Shown in pieces: positions 17,890-24,381 of a DNA stretch of 37,500 nt. A program made the position numbers and the translations under genes. Origin of the DNA: Pseudovibrio sp. M1P-2-3 (GTDB lineage Bacteria; Pseudomonadota; Alphaproteobacteria; Rhizobiales; Stappiaceae); the NCBI RefSeq assembly GCF_031501865.1, contig NZ_JARRCW010000001.1, positions 3,877,501 to 3,915,000 of the forward strand, read 5' to 3'. Below the pieces are notes generated by a model, which saw only the letters and a list, made by a program, of their open reading frames with translations, was not told the origin of the DNA and searched no databases. The number at the start of each line of letters is the position of its first letter. Position 1 is the stretch's first letter.

Positions 17890-18483
17890 ATGAAATACAG
17901 CCCCAGACACACGACTGGATACTTGGCAGCCTTCTTGATGGTGCTGGCGATGGTTGCCACAACCGTTTCCACCGCATCTGCGCAACAGGCAACAGACCAG
18001 CGCACTTATAGCGAGAATGATATTGTAGAAGCTGGACACCACTTTTTCGGGTCCATCTCTTCCGGTTTGGCGAAAGTGGTTGAAAAGGCCGTCCAGAAAT
18101 ATGGCGAGCCAAACGGGTACATTCTGGGCGAAGAAGGCTCAGCTGCCTTTTTTGCAGGTGCCAGCTACGGCGAAGGCCAGTTGTTTACGCGCAATGCAGG
18201 AACCCACACAATTTTCTGGCAAGGCCCATCCATCGGCTGGGACATGGGCGGCAATGGCAGCCGTGTGATGATGCTGGTTTATAACCTGCCCAACGTGGAC
18301 AGCATGTTCAAGCGCTACGTGGGAGCCAAAGGTTCTGCTTACATGGTTGGCGGCTTTGGAATGCAGGCCCTTTCCAACAGCAATGTGGTTGTTGTGCCGG
18401 TGCGTGCCGGTGTTGGCGCCCGCCTTGGTGTGAATATGGGTTACCTGAAATTCACCCGTACACCTACATGGAACCCCTTCTGA
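17890..18483 (+). CDS. eipA: periplasmic envelope-integrity protein EipA (DUF1134)
   Basis: This secreted protein of the DUF1134 family has a Brucella member, EipA, that is needed for envelope stress resistance. The product from ATG 17890 is 197 residues with a clear signal peptide (cleavage after STASA, about residue 31). The mature domain has the family blocks GYILGEEGSAAFFAGASYGEG, GPSIGWDMGGNGSRV and MVYNLP-like segments, and ends in a short basic strand. The frame is open to 17863, but GAGGG eight bases before 17890 and the proper signal peptide start favour the later codon. It is divergent from chpT across a region with CtrA-like half-sites, consistent with the CtrA control reported for eipA in Brucella. 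Confidence 0.9.
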   Translation: MKYSPRHTTGYLAAFLMVLAMVATTVSTASAQQATDQRTYSENDIVEAGHHFFGSISSGLAKVVEKAVQKYGEPNGYILGEEGSAAFFAGASYGEGQLFTRNAGTHTIFWQGPSIGWDMGGNGSRVMMLVYNLPNVDSMFKRYVGAKGSAYMVGGFGMQALSNSNVVVVPVRAGVGARLGVNMGYLKFTRTPTWNPF

Positions 18484-18598
18484 TTGATTTGCCTTTACGA
18501 TAGATTTAAATTCTAGTGATTGTTTAGGGGAGCAGTTGCTTTTTAGCGCTACACTGCACCTTGAACCATCCACCAACCAGAAGAACTGGGCATTCTGT

Positions 18599-19678
18599 GT
18601 GATTGAAAAAGCGCTCTATATAGGACTAGGCGTTCTTACCGCCTCTTTATTGTATCTGGCGCTTCTTCCGCTCTTCTGGGCACGAGCTGTACGCTTGACC
18701 AAGAAAGCGATCGAAGCATCCAATCCCGTCAGTTACGCGAGAAACTCTATGGCAAGGGACCATATGAGAGCCCAGTTCGCCATAGAACGGCGACAACTGG
18801 AAGCCTCACTGGATGTCGCCCATGAGCGGCTGACAAAAACCCGCGCCGCTTTAAATGTAAGCGAGGCCCAGAGCCTTGCCCAAACCGAGGAAATACGCTC
18901 CCTTAGGAACGATCTGGCACTGGCCAAGAAAAAGGGCGGGCTCAAGCTCTTGCGTAAACGCAAGAAAGCTGAGGGGGCGGCGGATCTGGATTTTTCTGCA
19001 ATTGATGCGGAAGCGGGAAGTGCTCAGGTCATTCAGTTGCGCTCGGAGCAGCCGATGCCTGCCGAACCTGAAACACAGGAAAGCGCGCTGGCAGCTTTGG
19101 CTTCGGCTATCTCCAAAGAAGTTGAGGAAATTTCCTCTGAATCCCATCGCATTTACTCCCCCACCTCACCGGAAGAGGCCGTGGAAAAGGCGTCAGAAGC
19201 CTTTAACCGGCTCAAGGACAAATACTCGGCAATTCAGGAAGAGCGGGACCAACTCCGGCAACAGATCTCCCACGCGGAGCAGCCTCAAGGCCATGCACCC
19301 GCGCAAGAACAACCAGAAGCTTTCAAGCAGCAAGTCTTTATGTCACATAAAAATATAGATAATGATCATCAAAATGAATCGGGTGCCGAAATGCAGGCAC
19401 TTCTTGATGACCTTACTCGAAAGATATCCAGTTTTTCAGAGGAAGGCTCGACCGGTTCCGAGCACCAAGCCTTGCGCGAAGAACTGCAGCAGGTGGCGGC
19501 AAAGCTTGCAGCCCATATTCTTGATGAGAGCACAGAGCTGCCACCCCGTCTGAACCAGCTTGTCGAAGAACTGGACACGGCTAAAACCGCCTCCTCTTCC
19601 AAGCTGGATAAATCGCCCACAGAGCAGATTTCACTGGTGGAGCGCATATCGAACCTGAGAAAGGCGGGAGGGCACTAA
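18599..19678 (+). CDS. membrane-anchored coiled-coil protein, conserved Rhizobiales type
   Basis: The function is unknown. From GTG 18599 the product is 359 residues. It has an N-terminal membrane anchor (about 5-28, ending LPLFWARAVRL), a basic and helical stretch (to about 70), and coiled-coil segments around 60-115 and 200-240. Between and after them are acidic, Glu/Ser-rich linkers. The anchor followed directly by WARAVRLTKKAIEASNP resembles a conserved hypothetical family I recall from Rhizobiales, whose members begin MIEKALY. That is why I prefer GTG 18599 over TTG 18536, even though TTG has the stronger site AGGGGAG. It lies 116 bp after eipA on the same strand and may be read with it. 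A structural role at the cytoplasmic membrane is a guess. Confidence 0.72.
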   Translation: MIEKALYIGLGVLTASLLYLALLPLFWARAVRLTKKAIEASNPVSYARNSMARDHMRAQFAIERRQLEASLDVAHERLTKTRAALNVSEAQSLAQTEEIRSLRNDLALAKKKGGLKLLRKRKKAEGAADLDFSAIDAEAGSAQVIQLRSEQPMPAEPETQESALAALASAISKEVEEISSESHRIYSPTSPEEAVEKASEAFNRLKDKYSAIQEERDQLRQQISHAEQPQGHAPAQEQPEAFKQQVFMSHKNIDNDHQNESGAEMQALLDDLTRKISSFSEEGSTGSEHQALREELQQVAAKLAAHILDESTELPPRLNQLVEELDTAKTASSSKLDKSPTEQISLVERISNLRKAGGH

Positions 19679-19697
19679 TCCCTCCCCCAACTTTTCA

Positions 19698-20480
19698 TCA
19701 GGCCTCATTCACATCCATCTTCATGGCTTCGATCAGGCGTACTTCATGCTCCTTTAGAAGCTTCCTGAAGTCCTTACGTTCCAGCTCGTCCAGAACCAGA
19801 TAATCAATCTGCCGGATATGACCAATGCGAACAGGGGCTGTGCGGTCGAACTTTGTTGAATCTGCCACCAGAATAACCTGACGTGCATTTTCAATAATGG
19901 CTTGCGCAACTTTCACTTCGCGAAAATCGAAGTCGAGCAGGCCGCCATCCGCATCAATGGCCGAGCTGCCGATGATCGCAAAGTCCACCTTGAACTGTTT
20001 GATAAAATCAACGGCGGCCTCCCCCACGATCCCGCCATCGGAAGAGCGGACAACGCCGCCAGCCATAATCACCTCAATTTCTGGAAACGGGCGCAGTGTG
20101 CCCGCCACATTGAGGTTGTTTGTAATCACCATCAAGTCGTGATGGCGCACAAGCGCCCGGGCTACAGCCTCGGTGGTGGTTCCAATATTCACAAACAAAG
20201 AGGCACCATTGGGAATAAGACTGGCAGCGGCCTGCCCGATCTCTTCCTTTTCAGCACCAGCAATATCCTTACGCGCGGTGTACCCTACATTCTCCACCCC
20301 GTAGGCAGGTAGGGCTCCCCCATGAACACGGGCCAGAAGCCCTTGCTCGCAAAGCTCATTCAAATCCTTGCGGATGGTTTGCGGACTGACGGAAAACTTT
20401 GTCGCCAGATCATCAACCTCCACCTTTCCCGACTTACGAGCTATCTCCAAAATTGAATTGTGGCGCGCCACCAACATCAT
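19698..20480 (-). CDS. glpR: DeoR-family glycerol-3-phosphate repressor GlpR
   Basis: This transcriptional repressor is inactivated by a sugar phosphate. The 260-residue product has a DeoR helix-turn-helix (about 7-55) with EVDDLATKFSVSPQTIRKDL, then the DeoR sensor domain with PNGASLFVNIGTTTEAVA, ITNNLNVAGTL, AGGVVRSSDGGIVGEA and VLVADSTKF-like blocks. These run parallel to E. coli GlpR over the whole length. Start ATG 20480 is chosen: AGAGG lies seven bases upstream, and the only earlier start is a TTG at 20513. The likely targets are glpD-glpK at 2.8-5.9 kb, where the CGAAA array lies. It is not next to them, which is less common. Confidence 0.9.
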   Translation of the reverse strand: MMLVARHNSILEIARKSGKVEVDDLATKFSVSPQTIRKDLNELCEQGLLARVHGGALPAYGVENVGYTARKDIAGAEKEEIGQAAASLIPNGASLFVNIGTTTEAVARALVRHHDLMVITNNLNVAGTLRPFPEIEVIMAGGVVRSSDGGIVGEAAVDFIKQFKVDFAIIGSSAIDADGGLLDFDFREVKVAQAIIENARQVILVADSTKFDRTAPVRIGHIRQIDYLVLDELERKDFRKLLKEHEVRLIEAMKMDVNEA

Positions 20481-20714
20481 AAACAGACCTCTAGAATTTT
20501 TCGGGAACCTCAAAAGGTCCTCTCATTTTTCCACGCATTCAGCGAAGTGCTAAGAAGTCACAGTTTTTCCCTGCAAGATTTCGACTATTCTCCCTCTTGC
20601 ATCCTCCCCTTAGGCATGCGTACAACTACGTTAATAATGGGGTATAACCAAGTCCCCTTCAAAAATTTCGCAACTATACACAGGCCCTGTTTATCCATTA
20701 GGAGAACATAAACT

Positions 20715-20765
20715 ATGTATATAAGCGAAAGTCAGGTTTCGGGAAGAAGGGCAAACTTGATATGA
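20715..20765 (+). CDS. 16-residue leader ORF overlapping the next start codon
   Basis: ATG 20715 follows AGGAG (20700-20704) at ten bases. The frame ends in a TGA at 20763-20765 that overlaps the ATG of the next ORF (ATGA). The encoded peptide, MYISESQVSGRRANLI, has no known motif. The arrangement looks like translational coupling. It may equally be that ribosomes load here by chance. Confidence 0.35.
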   Translation: MYISESQVSGRRANLI

Positions 20766-21037
20766 GTAGCGATCCTATGCGTACCAAACGGTCGTCACAT
20801 TCAAACCACCACACAGCCAAACGGCCATCCAGCGGGCCTGTGCAGGCGGATAGTCAGCTGTCCGTGCATGACAGTCTTGAAGACATTCGGGAGATGAACC
20901 AGCAGTTGGCGCAGTCTCTTGAAGTTTCTGTGAAAAACCGCGCCCACACTCCGGAAAAAGAACCATTGTGGAGCGATGTGGACGAGGAAACAAAAGAGCA
21001 TCACTTAGGTGCAGGGCTCAACGGGCGCTGGTTCTAG
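20762..21037 (+). CDS. small hydrophilic protein of unknown function
   Basis: I do not recognise this 91-residue, strongly hydrophilic product. It has a basic, His/Ser-rich first third, an acidic helix-prone centre (LEDIREMNQQLAQSLEVSV, about 39-57) and no membrane segment. Its own upstream site (GAAGGG, ten bases away) is weak, but a short leader ORF with a good site ends on its start codon. It stands between divergent glpR and the tRNA-Glu cluster. Moderate confidence only that it is expressed. Confidence 0.5.
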   Translation: MSSDPMRTKRSSHSNHHTAKRPSSGPVQADSQLSVHDSLEDIREMNQQLAQSLEVSVKNRAHTPEKEPLWSDVDEETKEHHLGAGLNGRWF

Positions 21038-21236
21038 CATCAACTTTGCTGAATTTCAGCCCCAGCTGCACGCAGCTTTATGTTTTGGCGCGTATCCTAT
21101 TGAAGGACACTCTTATAGTTCGATGGATACGCCCTGAAGCACGACTTTTTCACCATAAACCAAGCGGCAAAGCATAAGCAAAGGCAGACCAAGAAAAGAT
21201 CTCAAAATAACTAGATTGCATCGAGGGAAGAGAAAA

Positions 21237-21311
21237 TGGTACGCCCAAGGGGAATCGAACCCCTGTTTCCGCCGTGAAAGGGCGGCGTCCTAACCGCTAG
21301 ACGATGGGCGC
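21237..21311 (-). tRNA. tRNA-Glu (TTC), copy 3 in transcription order
   Basis: This 75-base cloverleaf on the minus strand has acceptor GCGCCCA/TGGGCGT, the D arm AGCGGTTAGGA, anticodon stem CCGCC/GGCGG around CTTTCAC (anticodon TTC), a T arm with GGTTCGATTCC and an encoded CCA end. It is identical to the next two copies. Confidence 0.97.
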
Positions 21312-21354
21312 ACACTAAAGGCCATATGACGACCTTTGAACCGCAAAAAAGAAA

Positions 21355-21429
21355 TGGTACGCCCAAGGGGAATCGAACCCCTGTTTCCGCCGTGAAAGGG
21401 CGGCGTCCTAACCGCTAGACGATGGGCGC
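21355..21429 (-). tRNA. tRNA-Glu (TTC), copy 2
   Basis: Identical in sequence to the copies on either side, 75 bases with encoded CCA. The spacers to both neighbours are 43 bp long, each containing a short inverted repeat, so the three are probably one transcript that is cut apart. Confidence 0.97.
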
Positions 21430-21472
21430 ACACTACAACACTTTAAGGTGCTGTTCTTGATCAACAAAACTT

Positions 21473-21547
21473 TGGTACGCCCAAGGGGAATCGAACCCCT
21501 GTTTCCGCCGTGAAAGGGCGGCGTCCTAACCGCTAGACGATGGGCGC
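21473..21547 (-). tRNA. tRNA-Glu (TTC), copy 1 in transcription order
   Basis: This is the first of three identical tRNA-Glu genes on the minus strand, with anticodon TTC and encoded CCA. The promoter must lie in 21548-21640. A GGGCTTG/CAAGCCC palindrome is found there at 21594-21608. Confidence 0.97.
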
Positions 21548-21638
21548 CTAAGCTTCGCTGTTCGCGATGTGCGGGTGTTTAATCACTTCCCGCGGGCTTG
21601 GCAAGCCCCCTCAAAGGGAGATAATCACTTTTTCCCAC

Positions 21639-21998
21639 TTATCTTGCCATAAAATCTGTTTTACCGAGAATTTTTCCCGTAACAGGGTCAATATACACAA
21701 GCGATTGTGCAGAATCTTTATTTATAAGCAGGATAAGGCGGCCATCTTGGTTGGTGACGCTCAACACACGGGCATTTTGACCAATAGCCACAGTTGCCGC
21801 GATATTATCTCCCGACAGATTGGTATTTCTAGCGTTTAGCTTGTAGAAGATGGCAGCAAAGACGGCTATGAGGCCGATGACCATCACAAGACTGGACCCC
21901 ATTAACAGCCGACGCAGTTTATGCTGCACACTGGCCATGGCAGGATCCAGCGGTGCGTCCTGCTGGTTCTCGGTGCTGTCATTAACAGGATTTGGCAT
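21639..21998 (-). CDS. small single-pass membrane protein
   Basis: This 119-residue product has a hydrophilic N-terminus, one membrane helix (about 34-53: MGSSLVMVIGLIAVFAAIFY) and a C-terminal domain of about 65 residues outside or inside the membrane, with ARVLSVTNQDGRLILLINKD. Similar small proteins beside the RluD gene occur in related bacteria (I think of the DUF6476 group, not certain). ATG 21998 is chosen because GGAGAG lies nine bases upstream; the open frame further upstream lies over the start of the pseudouridine synthase gene. It is divergent from that gene with about 50 bp between starts. Confidence 0.75.
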   Translation of the reverse strand: MPNPVNDSTENQQDAPLDPAMASVQHKLRRLLMGSSLVMVIGLIAVFAAIFYKLNARNTNLSGDNIAATVAIGQNARVLSVTNQDGRLILLINKDSAQSLVYIDPVTGKILGKTDFMAR

Positions 21999-22047
21999 GA
22001 ACAATAACTCTCCAAATGGCATTGAGCCGTGTAATATAGTTGAAGAC

Positions 22048-23046
22048 ATGGGCGCTAACGCACCTGAGTGCATAACAGCCGAAGCAAAGGACAAGGGAAA
22101 ACGCCTTGATGCTTTCCTTGCTGCCCGCTTTGACGACATCAGCCGCAACCGGATTCAAGCTCTCATCAAATCCGGACAGGTCTCCATTTCTGGGCGCAAC
22201 GTAGTCGAGCCCAAAACGCGGGTCAATGAAGGAGATGTAGTTACACTCAATGTTCCAGAAGCGGAACCGGCTGAACCCCAGCCCCAAGACATTCCTCTAG
22301 ACATTGTCTATGAGGATGAAGACCTGATCGTGATCAACAAGCCAGCAGGGCTTGTGGTTCACCCCGGAGCTGGCAATCCCGATGGAACGCTGGTCAACGC
22401 ACTTTTGCACCACTGCGGCTCTTCCCTTTCCGGCATTGGCGGCGTCAAGCGCCCCGGCATTGTGCACCGTCTGGACAAAGACACCACGGGCCTTTTGGTA
22501 AGTGCCAAAAATGATATGGCGCATCAGGGCCTTGCGGACCAGTTTGCCGACCATGGCCGTACCGGACCACTGGAGCGGGCCTATAAGGCTATTGTCTGGG
22601 GTGCTCCTGCCTCCCCTTCGGGAACCATTGATGCCAATCTGGCGCGGTCGGTTGCCAACCGGCAGAAGATTGCTGTTGTCAAAACAGGCGGGCGCACCGC
22701 CATTACTCACTGGCAGGTTCAAGAGCGTTTTGGACCGGAGGACGCAGCCCCTGTTGCGAGCCTTGTGGAATGCCGTCTGGAGACAGGAAGAACCCACCAA
22801 ATTCGTGTTCACATGGCCCACATCAGCCACCCGCTCATGGGAGACATGGATTACGGTGCTGGTTTCAAGACCAAGTTCAACCGTTTTGAAGAACCGCTCA
22901 AATCTCTTGTCGGGAATTTTAAAAGACAAGCACTTCATGCAGGTTTGCTTGCTTTTTCACACCCCAGAACCGGCGAATTGATGCGATTTGAATCTCCTAT
23001 TCCGCACGACCTCACACAAATTTTACAATCCCTACGAAAAATTTAG
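22048..23046 (+). CDS. rluD: RluA-family 23S rRNA pseudouridine synthase, RluD type
   Basis: This enzyme isomerises uridines to pseudouridine in 23S rRNA. The 332-residue product has an N-terminal S4 RNA-binding domain (about 19-75: RLDAFLAARFDDISRNRIQALI), the entry strand DEDLIVINKPAGLVVHPG (near 88-105) and the catalytic motif HRLDKDTTGLLV. Further on it has the RTHQIRVHMAHISHPLMGD block and a C-terminal LHA segment. All are typical of RluA/C/D enzymes. The S4 domain and length favour RluD; exact target uridines cannot be read from sequence. ATG 22048 is chosen; an in-frame ATG at 21997 would overlap the start of the divergent gene. Confidence 0.9.
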   Translation: MGANAPECITAEAKDKGKRLDAFLAARFDDISRNRIQALIKSGQVSISGRNVVEPKTRVNEGDVVTLNVPEAEPAEPQPQDIPLDIVYEDEDLIVINKPAGLVVHPGAGNPDGTLVNALLHHCGSSLSGIGGVKRPGIVHRLDKDTTGLLVSAKNDMAHQGLADQFADHGRTGPLERAYKAIVWGAPASPSGTIDANLARSVANRQKIAVVKTGGRTAITHWQVQERFGPEDAAPVASLVECRLETGRTHQIRVHMAHISHPLMGDMDYGAGFKTKFNRFEEPLKSLVGNFKRQALHAGLLAFSHPRTGELMRFESPIPHDLTQILQSLRKI

Positions 23047-23217
23047 ATCAAAAACTCATGTATTGAGGTAGTTTTAACGCCATACTATCCCCATATTAAG
23101 CGTTCATGTCTAATTTGGGTTTTCCAGGCACGCTCATAGTGAGGTGCATCAAGTGTTCGCCAATAAGCGCCTAGCAAGGGGCTAGCAGGGTTCACGTGTT
23201 TATGGAGGGGTGCATAA

Positions 23218-24120
23218 ATGGCCCAGAATGTCCCGGCTCTGTCCAATAGTGAAGGACTGAGCCGCTACCTCGATGAAATTCGTAGGTTTCCAATGTTGCA
23301 GCCGCAGGAAGAGTACATGCTCGCCAAGCGCTTTAAAGAGCATGACGATGCTTCTGCGGCTGAAAATCTTGTCAATTCCCACCTGCGCCTTGTCGCAAAA
23401 ATCGCTATGGGTTACCGCGGTTACGGCCTGCCTCTGGGAGAAGTTATCTCCGAGGGAAATGTGGGCTTGATGCAGGCTGTGAAGAAATTCGAGCCGGATA
23501 AAGGCTTCCGCCTTGCCACCTATGCCATGTGGTGGATCAAGGCTTCCATTCAAGAATATATTTTGCGTACGTGGTCTCTTGTAAAAATGGGGACAACGGC
23601 AAACCAGAAGCGCCTGTTTTTCAACCTGCGCCGGTTGAAGGGTAAAATTCAGGCTCTGGATGATGGGGATTTGCGTCCCGACCAGATTAAGCAAATTGCC
23701 ACTACCTTGGGCGTGCACGAAAGTGAAGTGGTTTCCATGAACCGCCGCCTTGGTGGAGATGCTTCGCTCAATGCGCCGCTGCGCTCTGATGAAGGCGATT
23801 CCGGCGAGTGGCAGGACTGGCTGGTGGACGACGCAGACACGCCAGAAACCAACTTTGCAGAGCAAGAAGAGCTGGATACACGGCGCACAATGCTCAAAGA
23901 CGCAATGGCTGTTTTAAATGAACGCGAGCAACGCATTTTCACTGCGCGCCGCCTCTCTGAAAAACCGTTGACGCTTGAAGAGCTTTCCTCCGAGTTTGGT
24001 GTGAGCCGCGAGCGTGTGCGCCAGATTGAAGTACGCGCCTTTGAAAAAGTGCAAAAAGCGGTTCAGGAAACTGCGATGGCCATGCAGGAAGCAAATGAGA
24101 AGCAGATAGAAGCTCATTAA
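23218..24120 (+). CDS. rpoH: heat-shock sigma factor RpoH (sigma-32)
   Basis: This alternative sigma factor directs RNA polymerase to heat-shock promoters. The 300-residue product has region 1.2/2 (LSRYLDEIRRFPMLQPQEEYML, NLVNSHLRLVAKIA, GEVISEGNVGLMQAVKKFEP and FATYAMWWIKASIQEYI-like block). Next comes the RpoH box QKRLFFNLRRLK (about 123-134), which marks this subfamily. The region 4.2 helix-turn-helix with LTLEELSSEFGVSRERVRQIE is near the end. The ATG at 23218 follows GGAGGGG. It follows rluD by 171 bp on the same strand and has its own terminator. Some alphaproteobacteria carry two RpoH proteins. Whether a second exists here cannot be seen. Confidence 0.96.
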   Translation: MAQNVPALSNSEGLSRYLDEIRRFPMLQPQEEYMLAKRFKEHDDASAAENLVNSHLRLVAKIAMGYRGYGLPLGEVISEGNVGLMQAVKKFEPDKGFRLATYAMWWIKASIQEYILRTWSLVKMGTTANQKRLFFNLRRLKGKIQALDDGDLRPDQIKQIATTLGVHESEVVSMNRRLGGDASLNAPLRSDEGDSGEWQDWLVDDADTPETNFAEQEELDTRRTMLKDAMAVLNEREQRIFTARRLSEKPLTLEELSSEFGVSRERVRQIEVRAFEKVQKAVQETAMAMQEANEKQIEAH

Positions 24121-24169
24121 GCCGGCCTTGCAGATTCGACCTAAAGAGATCACAAAGTTGTTCCCGATT

Positions 24170-24207
24170 TACGCCTCTCCTAGACTGTAGGAGGGGCGTA
24201 TTTTTTT
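24170..24207 (+). terminator. rpoH terminator
   Basis: TACGCCTCTCCTA (24170-24182) pairs with TAGGAGGGGCGTA (24188-24200) with a single T/G wobble, followed by seven T (24201-24207). It lies 50 bp after the rpoH stop codon. Confidence 0.92.
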
Positions 24208-24249
24208 AAGATTCCTTCGTTTCGTAAATGAGACGCCCCGCGCTCTGCA

Positions 24250-24318
24250 GCGTATCTCCAAAAAGTGGATACCGGTTTTTTAGATAAAGGTACGCGCGCA
24301 TAAAGAATTAAAGCGGTG
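24250..24318. repeat. Rhizobiales-type intergenic palindromic repeat
   Basis: GCGTATCT (24250-24257) and AGATAAAGGTACGC form the arms of an imperfect palindrome around CCAAAAAGTGGATACCGG, with an AAAGAATTAAAGCGG tail. This is the pattern of the small repeat spread through Rhizobiales genomes (variants of GATCCGAAAAGTGGxACCGG). Recognition is from memory; a genome-wide count would confirm it. Confidence 0.6.
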
Positions 24319-24381
24319 AAGTGTTTTTAACTCGAACACAAACCGTTTTAGGGCAAGCCACACGCACGGTGAGCGAGGTAC

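Noticed and set aside
21237-21547. CRISPR-like array of three equal repeats with equal spacers
   Set aside because: The repeats are complete tRNA-Glu genes with cloverleaf and CCA; the spacing is coincidental to tandem duplication.
23063-23096. Possible heat-shock promoter (TTGAGG ... CCATAT) upstream of rpoH
   Set aside because: The spacing of about 22 bp is too long for a sigma-32 promoter, so I did not list it.
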